Positions 17,015-25,982 of a stretch of DNA of 64,000 nt are shown in pieces (positions within the stretch are counted from its first letter, which is position 1; each line of letters begins with the position of its first letter). The DNA comes from Granulosicoccus antarcticus IMCC3135 (GTDB taxonomy: Bacteria; Pseudomonadota; Gammaproteobacteria; Granulosicoccales; Granulosicoccaceae), in NCBI RefSeq assembly GCF_002215215.1, contig NZ_CP018632.1, forward strand, positions 3,902,501 to 3,966,500, in the 5' to 3' direction. The notes beneath the pieces were generated by a model. It did no database searches, was not told where the DNA came from, and saw nothing but the letters and a program-made list of their open reading frames with translations. The position numbers and the translations under genes are program-made.

Positions 17015-18292
17015 TTATTTCGTCACATTCCTCAGCTGTGTTGCAATGAATGAAGCTATCTGTTCTTTATCAGGCAATGCCACCTGATAACGCGAAACAA
17101 ACAACTGATTATCCATCCCGGCGGTTGCATACCGGACAAGCGCTTCATTTTTGCCGGTGCACAGTAAAAGGCCGATAGGCAAATTATCGCCTTCACTGCG
17201 TTCGTTCTCGGCAAACCAGTTCAGATAGGTATTGAGCTGCCCGAGGTTTTCATGATTGAAGGGCTCTGTTTTTAGGGGTCGTGAAATAATTAACTATACT
17301 TTTCGGTTGGTCCTGCGCCTGCCCGGCAAGGCGTGAGGAGGGCGAATAGCGGGCTATTCAACCGACAAACAACGCAGAAGGGCAGGATGCAGGGGCGACT
17401 GAAAAGTATAGTTAATTGTTTCACGACCCCTTAGTTCCACCAAAATGTGGCATTTGAGTATTCGGTGGTAGAAAACCAAGTCGACGAAAAAGTACTCACC
17501 GCCTATCAGGATACGTTTCTGTCGTGCTTCAAAACAAAACCCTCGACCAAGCTCCAGCAAGAATGGTTCGAGCTTATCAAGCAGAGCATGTTCAAGGTCC
17601 GATTCAAGCATGGTGTCCTGAGCCCGAATGCCAAGGAACTCAAATACCACTGGATCGCGCAGTATCAGCTCCGGTTTTTCAGTTTCTGCAAGCGATTTGA
17701 CGTGTTGTCTGAGCGCTTCTTTATCCCTGGACAGTGCAGTCCGCTCATAGCTGACACTGCCGATCTGGCGCTTCAACTCACGAACAGACCACCCCCCACG
17801 CAGACATTCCACTTCGTAAAATGCACGTTGGAGAGGGTCGTTCAGTGCGAGTAGCAATTCGAAGTGGCTGTACGAGAGCCTGGCAACCAACATCTCAGCG
17901 GGTACCTGCAATAGTGGGGACGCTGTCTCCACACTCTGCAACATTCTGTCAGATGAGCCGATTGTCGCATCGGCAGGGAGCATCGCGGCCAATGATGGGG
18001 ACAGTGTCCCCACAATCTGCGGATAGCGCTTGAAAAAGTCGAGGTACCGATACAATTGTCGCCGATCGCAGCTTTTTACTTGGCGTTGTTTAAGGCCGCT
18101 CGCAAGACTATCAATCAGGTGTTCGCCATAGGTTGCACGATCCTCACCCTCCAGTTCGTAGTAACTGATATAAAAGCCGATTGCCCAGTTGCGAAGCGTC
18201 AGCCCGACATTCACTGCGCGAGCAGTATCGTTTCTGGCTTGCTGATCAATGGAGTCGATCTGTTGAATCAGCTTGTCGAAAATCATTGCCAA
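17015..18292 (-). pseudogene. DUF1016/YhcG-type PD-(D/E)XK nuclease gene interrupted by a MITE
   Basis: The N-terminal part (MAMIFDKLIQQIDSIDQQ onward, including HFELLLALNDPLQRAFYEVE and GGEYFFVDLVFYH) is a typical DUF1016 protein. The frame then enters a 156-bp inserted element at 17275-17430. Beyond it, the minus strand continues with NTYLNWFAENERSEGDNLPI and QLFVSRYQVALPDKEQIASF to a TAA at 17015-17017. Removing the insert and one TTA duplication restores one frame of about 372 codons, the normal family size. The insertion splits the Glu-Leu-Lys of the predicted E-x-K catalytic motif, so the truncated product should be inactive. Family members are associated with defence and homing-type nucleases. 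Confidence 0.9.
17275..17430. mobile_element. 156-bp MITE inserted in the DUF1016 gene
   Basis: Terminal inverted repeats of 30 bp (17275-17304 and 17401-17430) match at 29 of 30 positions and begin GGGGTCGTGAAA. TTA is duplicated on both sides (17272-17274 and 17431-17433). The interior is GC-rich, partly self-complementary and codes for nothing. The 3-bp duplication would fit mobilisation by an IS5-type transposase, but no autonomous parent is in the window. Confidence 0.92.
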
Positions 18293-18819
18293 TGCCTACA
18301 GGGATAATGGTGGAGAAGGGGGAATATAGTACATTCTTCGAAGCTGTTGTTTTGCAGCGAACGACAAGAGAGCTCAGAAGGCGGGCGGAGCACGGCCGGG
18401 GGGCAGCCCATAAACCCTCTTAACTTTGATTAATGCTATGACTACAGTATATAGGCCACAATGGTGGCTACCCAGTCGAATAGCGGCCTGTAGGTGGCAA
18501 AACCACTCAAATTGGCCAGCATGCGCAGTGCACCGACGGCGCTGTTCGATACGATCAACAGATCGATACACTCGGGGCTCCCGCGTACCTGACCAATGGT
18601 GCAGTATGGCTATGGCTCGTACTTTCCTGCAGGCCTACACCCGGAAATCTGGGTACCTTTAATAAGCTAACGATGGGAGTTGAGCGCTTGCTGCACATTG
18701 CCAGCGAGCGACTGGAGATTATCCCAACCACTTGGGAGCAGACTCTGAGCCTCTGATACCGTCCATGTTTTTTTTCGTTGGGTATCCTGTAGTTTTCCAG
18801 GCTTCCAGGCTTTTGTAGA
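18293..18819. other. Intergenic region with repeat copy C
   Basis: Besides repeat copy C, a plus-strand frame stays open from about 18480 to a TGA near 18756 without a plausible start and without similarity I recognise. It may be a gene remnant. Confidence 0.35.
18370..18434 (+). repeat. CAAACCCT repeat, copy C of three
   Basis: GAGCTCAGAAGGCGGG, GAGCACGGCCGGGG, CAGCCCATAAACCCTCTTAAC and TGATTAAT follow the order of copy B at 13388. Similarity fades after 18434. It lies immediately upstream of the DUF1016 gene start. Confidence 0.7.
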
Positions 18820-19074
18820 TCACTTTTTACGCGTCGGGGGAGCAGCAGCCTGTGTCATCGATTCGAAGGCTTTTGTAAGCCAGTCAGTATTATTGGCTGT
18901 GCCGGTTGCCATCCAGCTTTCTACAAGAGTCGCTGGTGTAAAGTTTTCCATATCCGCCAGCATTTTCTTTTTCATTTCTGCCAGCCATGCATCCTGCATG
19001 GGCTTGATGTCTGGCAGGCCGAGAAACTGACGTGCTTCTTCGGGTGTACAGTCGATGTCAATGCTGATTTTCAT
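18820..19074 (-). CDS. Small conserved protein, DUF6489-like
   Basis: An 84-residue soluble protein. The opening MKISIDIDCTPEEARQFLGL and the central PMQDAWLAEMKKKM with a poly-Ala/Pro/Lys tail resemble DUF6489 proteins, whose function is unknown. A strong AGGAGG lies 7 bases before the ATG. Relatives are common in proteobacteria, sometimes near phasin-like genes. It stands 240 bp from the dif site. Confidence 0.75.
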   Translation of the reverse strand: MKISIDIDCTPEEARQFLGLPDIKPMQDAWLAEMKKKMLADMENFTPATLVESWMATGTANNTDWLTKAFESMTQAAAPPTRKK

Positions 19075-19315
19075 GATGATCCTCCTGGATGGCGGTCTGG
19101 TTATCGATTTGAAGACGAACTGTCCTCAAATCGATAGCGAGTATTTCAAGATATACAACATACTACGATGAGGGTTCACGGCATATCTCAATGACGTTCG
19201 GTCCATGCATTTCGATACTCCAGTCACGGTTACGATATCCAGGTTGAGAAATTCTGTCGATTCAGCAGCGGACCTGTAAGGGATCGGCAAGTGTTTTCTC
19301 CTGACCATTGATACA

Positions 19316-19343
19316 ATTTAACATAATATGCATTATGCGCAAC
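19316..19343 (-). other. dif: dif chromosome-dimer resolution site (XerC/XerD)
   Basis: On the minus strand the 28-mer consists of XerC arm GTTGCGCATAA, centre TGCATA and XerD arm TTATGTTAAAT. From memory of the E. coli dif site (GGTGCGCATAA, TGTATA, TTATGTTAAAT), it matches at 26 of 28 positions. The XerD arm is identical. The site is intergenic, as expected. It marks the terminus, where XerCD with FtsK resolve chromosome dimers; dif is also a target for Xer-dependent integrating elements. Confidence 0.92.
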
Positions 19344-20204
19344 AAAGGATAGCTGGGCCAGAATCAGTCGAAAACTCAGGATTTGGCCCGAATTTCTCCG
19401 ATATCCACACATGTCTACATCTTTGTTGTTGATCATCAGATTCTGACGTTTCAGCGCCTGTGATACCTGTGTGCCATGCGGCGCTATGCAATTGATGTCT
19501 GGTTCTGGTCAAGTTTTGTAATGCGCTGTGCACCGATGACTATTGGGTCCATCCGAGTCGGAATCTTAGCTGCACAGTCTTGTTCAAGTTCCTGTTCAAG
19601 GTTTCATTTGATAAAGCCTTGTTAGAATCGAATCTAGCTGTTCTGGCTGCTTGTTGGTGGCTACAGCCTGTGGCACCGTATGACTACGAATGGCATTTCC
19701 ATGTCTGGCTTGTTAAAGCCTCACAAAGCCATCTAAATGCAAAGACCGATCATTTGGATATGGACTCAGGCTTCAGGTTCGCAATTGCTGCCTGGAATGA
19801 GTTTCGACGCCTGAAATCAGATTCCACACAAGATTTGGTCGACTTCAGTTTCGACGTATCTGGGCACGTATGACACGCGGCGTGCGCAGCAGCAATCACT
19901 TGATGCAGCGTGGAGAAATTCGGATTTGCCTCTGAGTGACCGTTTTCCGATATATAGCGTTGTTTGACATGACGATGCCTTGTTCACGTGTTGATTGCCA
20001 TGGCTCACAACGAGTTCGATGCGCATTCTCTGGAATGACCTGTAAGGACGAAACCCACCATAGCCACATCGTTCAGATGATAGGTTGCTTTTCCAAGTGA
20101 ACTCGATCCATTCGGCAGCTTTGACTTATACCGACGACCATTGCGAAACAACCATGGTCAAACTCCACATTTAGCGCTTCTGGAAATGCCTGGAAATGCA
20201 AAGA

Positions 20205-20287
20205 CTCCTGAGGAGAGGGCCTCGGAGGGGAGCCCCCGAGCCCATTGGAGTCCAGGCCCCTGAGGGGCCTACCCTCAGCTGAGAGGG
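20205..20287. repeat. Four consecutive GC-rich hairpins
   Basis: In order: CTCC-TGA-GGAG (20205-20215), CTCGG...CCGAG (20221-20240), AGGCCCC-TGA-GGGGCCT (20254-20270) and CCCTC-N6-GAGGG (20272-20287). They lie downstream of the minus-strand membrane protein gene's 3' end. The array may be a structured RNA, a terminator cluster or a mobile palindromic repeat. Confidence 0.55.
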
Positions 20288-20464
20288 CTTCAGAGGTTGA
20301 AAGTATAAAAATCGCATCTAGCACGCAGAACAGCGCAAAATAACGTGGAATTCCGAGTTAAACAGGCTACTTTTAGTCATATTTAATAATGACATAACCA
20401 TATTTATGTGCTTATTAAATTTCATTTCGTCGCTAGAAATGCCTTCCAATTCGCGCAGTCAAAT

Positions 20465-21700
20465 TTATCTGGAACAACGCTCAACCACTGCATCCATCAA
20501 TGCCAACGCGGCATCTTCTCCAACTACTTCATCGGCAATCCTTATTGTCTTGCCGTTGGCTTCATATTCAACGGCAAAATACTCCGTCTTTTTGTTCTGA
20601 CTGGTTCTGCTATCCACTTTCTTCAATCCCAATTTATCAGCATCAAACAGACCACCTTGATGCTCGGCATAGACATACCCAAAGAAGCTTTCCTGTGTCT
20701 TGAGCTCCCAGGATTGTTTGTCGATACTTACGTCTATTATCTTCCCCATACGATAGAGCGAAAAGAAAAACACAGCCGCTCCCAGGAGTATGAACAGATA
20801 CCCGAATATGGAATTCTGGGAAGCCATGTAAAAGCCGACACCAATGGAAATTGCACCGAAACCCATCCCCACTACTCCGCCATCGGATGCTCGTGCCGCT
20901 TTGCTGTGAACATTGATCTGATGTGAATCTTCAGTCATTGAAACTTGCTCCAGGACAACCGCCTCAACAAAGTCTTGCGATTGTTGTGCTGCCCGTTCAA
21001 GAAAGCTCTGTGGGATGTCGATCTCATGACTTTGAGATCCATTATTGCCAACAACAACTTCCCAACTACGTTCAAACTTGCCTGGATTGACCGAACTGAA
21101 ATCAGCCTCAACCGTCACTTTCCACATGATGAACGAACGCTTGTCCAATTTTTTGGTTGCTGTGCATGTCTTTGGAATATCTATCAAGAATGAGGCATCA
21201 ACACCGTGGGCCACCTGCTTCAGATACACAGGGACGTTCTCCTGCCACAAAACAACGTAAGTGGTAGGGCTTCTTCTTCCCCCCTTGCTTTTACGAATAC
21301 AGGCAAGTGTCGCCCAGCTTGGTATCGTCGAGTTGATGATCTCACTGTTATTCTGAGCGATTAAACTGAAGCGCCCACCAAGCTGACCACCGACACCCGG
21401 ATTGCCCGGATCAAGAAACAACTGAGTGGAACCGAATCGTCGGTAATTTCCATGTATTTTGAACGCTTGATAGAGAAACCCTGCGCCAGCGATTAAAAAC
21501 AGCAGGCAAAATAGAACACCGTAGTCTCCATCGCGAATGGCATCCGGCAGAAAAATAACCAGCACTACGGCACCCGTCGCAAAGAAGCAACTGCCCAATA
21601 AAACGAGTGGCCAATGTTCAGTCCTCTGATCGCTATTGATGCCGTTGCGGTTTTCAGGCTGCAATACTGACTGGCGATCTGTATTCGAATCCTCGTCCAT
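20465..21700 (-). CDS. Four-helix membrane protein, DUF3592-like, unknown function
   Basis: A 411-residue protein. Two N-terminal membrane helices (LVLLGSCFFATGAVVLVIFL and YGVLFCLLFLIAGAGFLYQA) precede a soluble beta-rich domain of about 170 residues. Two more helices follow (GVVGMGFGAISIGVGFYMAS and GYLFILLGAAVFFFSLYRM), then a short C-terminal domain. The arrangement resembles DUF3592-type proteins. The extracytoplasmic domain begins after the second helix. No enzymatic motif is seen. It is monocistronic. Confidence 0.7.
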   Translation of the reverse strand: MDEDSNTDRQSVLQPENRNGINSDQRTEHWPLVLLGSCFFATGAVVLVIFLPDAIRDGDYGVLFCLLFLIAGAGFLYQAFKIHGNYRRFGSTQLFLDPGNPGVGGQLGGRFSLIAQNNSEIINSTIPSWATLACIRKSKGGRRSPTTYVVLWQENVPVYLKQVAHGVDASFLIDIPKTCTATKKLDKRSFIMWKVTVEADFSSVNPGKFERSWEVVVGNNGSQSHEIDIPQSFLERAAQQSQDFVEAVVLEQVSMTEDSHQINVHSKAARASDGGVVGMGFGAISIGVGFYMASQNSIFGYLFILLGAAVFFFSLYRMGKIIDVSIDKQSWELKTQESFFGYVYAEHQGGLFDADKLGLKKVDSRTSQNKKTEYFAVEYEANGKTIRIADEVVGEDAALALMDAVVERCSR

Positions 21701-22041
21701 GACTGTTTTCCCGTCGATCTACAAGTTCATTTGCGGTATCCAAGGGTATCACCTCAATGGAAGCATGCACGTCAGCAGTTTCAGGGTCGTTCCGGCAAAA
21801 AACTAACCTTTTCCCAGAACAAGCAAAGCCCCCTGGTAAAGACCAGTCAGTACCGCATGAGTACAGCGGCCGCCATCCAGAGGCTATTCAAGGCAGATAA
21901 AGCCACTTAATGCCGACTTTGTGCTCGAAAATCAAGAAAAGCGTTCATTGTCAATAATTGGATTTGACAGGTAAGCCGATCAACAAATTCGGTATCAATT
22001 GGAGGGATAATGGCCTGCGCACCGAATAAAGAGGTACACCA
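21701..22041. other. Divergent intergenic region
   Basis: Carries the promoters of the membrane protein and the small plus-strand gene. No clear motif beyond AGAGG before the start at 22042 was recognised. Confidence 0.4.
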
Positions 22042-22314
22042 ATGCCCTATACAAGAATTCAGAGTGAAGACGCGGTTTTCATCAATGAAGGAACGGTCGG
22101 AATAGGCGCCGTCCGCGAGGTACACACCGACCATATCATCGTGTATATCGAGAGATTTGGTGATCAGCGTATCAGTGCAGATGAAATTTCAGCCGTGCAC
22201 GACGGCAAGGTCGTTCTTGCGTTTGACAAACTACCGGACGATGTCAGGGAGGCCGTATTACACGCGCACGATGCCGAAGATAACGCAGACGGCAACTGGC
22301 CGCCAGACGATTGA
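22042..22314 (+). CDS. Small acidic protein, possibly PRC-barrel/DUF2171-like
   Basis: A 90-residue acidic protein. It has a beta-rich N-terminus (AVFINEGTVGIGAVREVHTDHIIVYIE) and a predicted C-terminal helix (LPDDVREAVLHAHDAED). The pattern resembles small stress-related beta-barrel proteins, but the assignment is weak. AGAGG lies 8 bases before the ATG. It is convergent with the catalase gene and may be part of the oxidative-stress response, though this is guesswork from position only. Confidence 0.6.
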   Translation: MPYTRIQSEDAVFINEGTVGIGAVREVHTDHIIVYIERFGDQRISADEISAVHDGKVVLAFDKLPDDVREAVLHAHDAEDNADGNWPPDD

Positions 22315-22339
22315 AACCAGCCTGAATCGTATTAACGTG

Positions 22340-22389
22340 TGGAAAGTGCGCAGAGGCTCTCCAGAAAACAACCTCAAACGCACTTTCCA
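22340..22389. terminator. Inverted repeat between convergent genes
   Basis: TGGAAAGTGCG at 22340-22350 pairs perfectly with CGCACTTTCCA at 22379-22389 (11 bp stem, 28-base loop). It lies between the convergent small gene and catalase gene. No T-run follows, so it is a possible bidirectional terminator only. Confidence 0.45.
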
Positions 22390-22423
22390 GCATAGGAACG
22401 AAATCGCTACTTCGTGACCATGT

Positions 22424-23878
22424 TCATGACTGCTGGACACCTTGCGCAATTCGCTCGCCAACATCACTGTCGATATTGCGCCAGTATTCCAGTGCTCTCG
22501 CCAACACCGGCTGTGATACACCATTGCTCAGGTGTCCGACAACGTTGCTGACCAGGCGATCGCGAGCGGCATCATCCATCACTTCTCGAACCAGAGTTCC
22601 TGCCTGTCCCCAATCGTCGTCGTCTTCACGCAGCGTATAGGCGCTGCGCACCATGTCTCCACTTGACGCCCACACGGCATCTTCGGGGAAGCGTTCCGGG
22701 TCGGCACTGGGACCTCCGTAGGAGTTGGGTGCATACACAGGATCGGAGACATTATCGACACGCATTGCGCCATCCTTGGAGTAACTGTTCACCGGTGCTT
22801 TGGGGCGATTGACCGGTATCTGTCGATAGTTCACACCCAAACGCGCTCGATGAGCATCTGAATAAGAAAAGCCTCGTGCCAGCAACATCTTGTCCGGGCT
22901 CAGACCAATACCGGGAACCAGGTTATTCGGTTCAAACGCTGCCTGTTCGTTCTCCGAGTGGTAATCGGTCAGATTGCGATTCAGCGTCAGCTTCCCAACC
23001 TCGTGTAACGGGTAGTCAGCATGTGGCCAGACCTTGGTCAGATCGAATGGGTTGTAGCGATAGGTCTTGGCTTCCTCGAAGGGCATGATCTGAATGTGCA
23101 GGGTCCAACTGGGATGATCTCCCTGCTCTATGCTCGTGAAAAGATCACGCTGGTGATAGTCTGCATCGGCACCTGCAAGACGATCTGCTTCTTCCTGAAC
23201 CAGGTGATCGACACCTTGATCAGTCTTGAAATGGTACTTGACCCAGAAGCGCTCACCCGATGCATTTACCCACATATAGGTATGACTGGAATAGCCATTC
23301 ATGTGGCGCCAGCTCTTCGGAATACCCCTGTCACCCATCAGCCAGGTGACCTGATGAGCAGACTCTGGCGAGAGCGTCCAGAAGTCCCATTGCATGTCGT
23401 GATCACGCAGATTGTTCGCAGCTCGTCTTTTTTGAGAGCGAATGAAATGCTGGAATTTCATCGGATCACGAATGAAGAAAACCGGTGTATTGTTTCCCAC
23501 CAGGTCATAGTTACCTTCTGACGTGTAGAACTTGACAGAGAAGCCACGTGGATCGCGCCAGGTGTCCGGACTGCCTCTCTCTCCCGCCACCGTGGAGAAT
23601 CGCATGACAGTGTCAGTCTCGACCCCGGGCTGAAAAAGCGCCGCCTTGGTGTACTGGCTGACATCATGGGTCGTCTCGAAGTGGCCGAAGGCACCACCGC
23701 CCTTGGCGTGGGGCTGCCTTTCCGGAATCCTTTCCCGGTTGAAGTTCGCCATCTGCTCGATCAGATAATGATCTTGAAGCAGCAGTGGACCATCAGGTCC
23801 GACCGACAGGGAATGTTCATCGCTGGCAACCGGAATGCCTGCGTCTGTTGTGGTTGGTTTGGAATTATTATCTGCCAT
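22424..23878 (-). CDS. Heme catalase (monofunctional, small-subunit clade)
   Basis: A 484-residue catalase. The active-site histidine region is [16 protein letters not shown], the distal Asn is in [12 protein letters not shown], and the heme Tyr is within [17 protein letters not shown]. Length matches clade 3 catalases. The start at 23878 is chosen because GAGGGG lies 8 bases upstream; an in-frame ATG at 23893 would sit on top of that binding site. It decomposes hydrogen peroxide in the cytoplasm. It is a single gene with no adjacent OxyR. Confidence 0.95.
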   Translation of the reverse strand: MADNNSKPTTTDAGIPVASDEHSLSVGPDGPLLLQDHYLIEQMANFNRERIPERQPHAKGGGAFGHFETTHDVSQYTKAALFQPGVETDTVMRFSTVAGERGSPDTWRDPRGFSVKFYTSEGNYDLVGNNTPVFFIRDPMKFQHFIRSQKRRAANNLRDHDMQWDFWTLSPESAHQVTWLMGDRGIPKSWRHMNGYSSHTYMWVNASGERFWVKYHFKTDQGVDHLVQEEADRLAGADADYHQRDLFTSIEQGDHPSWTLHIQIMPFEEAKTYRYNPFDLTKVWPHADYPLHEVGKLTLNRNLTDYHSENEQAAFEPNNLVPGIGLSPDKMLLARGFSYSDAHRARLGVNYRQIPVNRPKAPVNSYSKDGAMRVDNVSDPVYAPNSYGGPSADPERFPEDAVWASSGDMVRSAYTLREDDDDWGQAGTLVREVMDDAARDRLVSNVVGHLSNGVSQPVLARALEYWRNIDSDVGERIAQGVQQS

Positions 23879-24108
23879 TTTTTTACCCCTCATACAATGG
23901 ATGCAATGAGACTGGCCAAGCCGATTGGAAGCCGTGTCGTTGGATGAATACGGGACGAGTGGAAACTTGTGTATGTGTGTGTTTCAAGACACCAATCAAC
24001 GTACAACTTCTCAGGAATGCGCTTCGCTCATTTGTAACTTTTCCCATCGTTGATGGTTGCTACAGGCGATGCGCAGGGCTTACATTTTCCGGCATGTGGT
24101 TGAATCAG

Positions 24109-24472
24109 GGATCGGCAACGCGCAGGTGGTTCTGTCCACGCTCTTTGCTCGCCTGCCGTCTCAAATACGGCGTTTTGGGAACACGAACCTCGAGCCGCTC
24201 TTCGGTGAGAAACGGATTGTCCGGCAGTTGCATTAACGAGGATTGTTCCTGGGAAAAAGCTTCATATACAGTGATAGTGTTATCCTATCGCCATGCTCTA
24301 TCACTGCTGGTACCGGCACACCATTGATCCCCAGCAACCGTACGGCACTCAAATCCGGATACTGCTCGAGCGCCTGAACCATGAAGGGTAAGTAGGGATC
24401 CAGGATCGAAGGGCGTGTGGCGCGTTCAATCTTGGGCATCTGCCGTGTGGAAATTCCTGCTAACTCAATCAT
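24109..24472 (-). pseudogene. Decayed istA (IS21-family) remnant
   Basis: Fragments match the intact IstA at 8475-10016 in order. DPYLPFMVQALEQYPDLSAVRL corresponds to its N-terminal region, VIEHGDRI to the region after the second Asp, and, in a shifted frame, YEAFSQEQSSLMQLPDNPF plus VRVPKTPY to its later part. Internal deletions and a frame change make it non-functional. It shows that IS21-type elements have inserted here more than once. Confidence 0.8.
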
Positions 24473-24511
24473 TTAGGAGTCTCAGGACAGGCACTATCTA
24501 GTTTCACACGA

Positions 24512-25783
24512 TCATTGTTGTGCTAAAAGACAGTTATCCTGGTCTGCTATCTCATCGCTCAGACGTCTTGCCATGTCCACTGCTCGACAAGCGTTAACTG
24601 CGCCTGTATCGAGATTTGCCGTGAGTTCGAGCAACGCGAGTAATTCACTTGGTGACAATGTGGGCGAAACGCTACGCAGCAGCGCAGCAAGCCCCGTGAT
24701 GTGTGCTGTGGAAAATGAGCTGCCGTCAAAAAAGGCGTATTTATTATCAGGAAGTGTACTGAGAACTCGCCGTCCGGGTGCAGATATCGATTTTGACTTG
24801 TTGCCTGGCATATCGACAGCAATTGTTCCTTGAATAGACACCGGAAATGCCCTGTTTTCATGAGCAGGTACTGCACCGATAACGACGATACCTCTCTCCA
24901 ACGCCGCCAGGACCAATCGTTCCAGCACAGGATCTGGAGGCCCTGTCAGGCTCAGGTTGATAATGTCCACATTCTGTAAAATCGAATAGTTGATCGCTTT
25001 CGCCAGAGTGAGCGAATTACAGCGCGCCTTGCTTTCACCCTGATTTACATGCCAGCAAGCCTTGAGCGCCAATAAATTTGCCTCAGGCGCTATGCCCACC
25101 ATGCCGGTATCGTTGTCGGCACTAGCAGCAATTACTCCACCAACGGCTGTACCATGAGTGTCAGAGCGGAATTTAGCGTCGTCGCTGTCAACAAAATTAC
25201 GCGTAGCTTCGCTGCTTAACACAAGATCAGGGTGAGTGTTATCCATGCCCGTATCAACTACCGCCACCGTTACGCCCTTGCCACGCGACCATTGATGAGA
25301 GCTGATAGCCTGGAGCGAATGGAACCCGTGTTGAAGCCCCAAGTAAGGATCGTTGTAGTTTTCTGCCTTTACTTCAAATGTTTGCACTATTTGTGCGGTT
25401 TCTACCCCCGGCTCCTGTTCTAAAGCCGCAACAATAGTTTTCCGCGCCTGGGCATTTTCAACCTCGAAAACGACACAGAATATCTCGATTGCAGGTAATG
25501 GCCAGTTGGCTACGCGCTTCAGCCCGTATCTGGATTGCATCTGGTTGAGAAAATCCGAATAGCGAGGAGGTAGATCTCCTGACATCGGCACTGATTTCAT
25601 TCCAGTCAAAAATGCATGACGTTCCGGAGTCATTGTTATCAGAATCAGATTTGGCTCCAGATCCTCATCATAGTGTCCAAACGTCTCATCGGTCACTGGC
25701 TTGGGTGATGCGGGGTTCGACACGCATCCCGAAATGGAAAAACACAGCATGAGCGCTAATAGGTAGTTATAAGTGTTAATCAG
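24512..25783 (-). CDS. Lipoprotein S8-family (subtilisin) serine peptidase
   Basis: A peptidase of about 423 residues. The catalytic triad is visible: Asp in VAVVDTGMDNTHPDL, His in DTHGTAVGGVIAA and Ser in GSSFSTAHITG. A propeptide-like region (FCVVFEVENAQARKTIVAAL and following) precedes the catalytic domain. The first ATG (25750) leaves only eight residues before the lipobox cysteine (SISGC), too short for export. Starting at CTG 25783, behind AGGAGA, gives a proper signal peptide INTYNYLLALMLCFSISGC. It is therefore probably an outer-membrane or periplasmic lipoprotein. It lies downstream of the RTX-like pair in the same direction and may process them or the anti-sigma factor. Confidence 0.88.
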   Translation of the reverse strand: MINTYNYLLALMLCFSISGCVSNPASPKPVTDETFGHYDEDLEPNLILITMTPERHAFLTGMKSVPMSGDLPPRYSDFLNQMQSRYGLKRVANWPLPAIEIFCVVFEVENAQARKTIVAALEQEPGVETAQIVQTFEVKAENYNDPYLGLQHGFHSLQAISSHQWSRGKGVTVAVVDTGMDNTHPDLVLSSEATRNFVDSDDAKFRSDTHGTAVGGVIAASADNDTGMVGIAPEANLLALKACWHVNQGESKARCNSLTLAKAINYSILQNVDIINLSLTGPPDPVLERLVLAALERGIVVIGAVPAHENRAFPVSIQGTIAVDMPGNKSKSISAPGRRVLSTLPDNKYAFFDGSSFSTAHITGLAALLRSVSPTLSPSELLALLELTANLDTGAVNACRAVDMARRLSDEIADQDNCLLAQQ

Positions 25784-25916
25784 AATCTCCTATGCAAGTT
25801 CATCTTATGCTTCAGGTTTGGAATACGAATACCCAGAGGCACTCAGCTTCACACACTACATCCTCTTTTCAATCGATCACAAGCTTTGTCACAATAGTTC
25901 GGTAGTCAGGCACTTT

Positions 25917-25945
25917 GCAGGGGTACCATCTGATGGTACCCCTGC
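25917..25945. terminator. Perfect 14-bp-stem hairpin after the RTX-like operon
   Basis: GCAGGGGTACCATC and its exact reverse complement flank a single T. It lies 38 bases beyond the stop of the second RTX-like gene and before the S8 peptidase gene. No T-run follows, so it may be a processing or attenuating structure rather than a simple terminator. Confidence 0.55.
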
Positions 25946-25982
25946 AGTGAGCACTTTAGTTAATTGTCAAAGAACCCTAATT

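Larger units (their letters stand above)
19075..20464. other. 1.4-kb gene-free region containing dif and a hairpin cluster
   Basis: No protein-coding gene is convincing here; a 97-codon plus frame at 19580-19873 has no recognisable similarity or ribosome binding site. It contains the dif site at 19316-19343 and four GC-rich hairpins at 20205-20287. Confidence 0.55.

Noticed and set aside
18480-18756. Long open plus frame downstream of repeat C
   Set aside because: No start codon and no similarity I could recognise; could be chance.
19580-19873. 97-codon plus-strand frame in the dif gap
   Set aside because: No ribosome binding site, no recognisable domain, composition unlike neighbouring genes.
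25917-25945. GGTACC palindrome as a third copy of the ECF promoter
   Set aside because: It lacks the TGAACC block and is simply a perfect hairpin.
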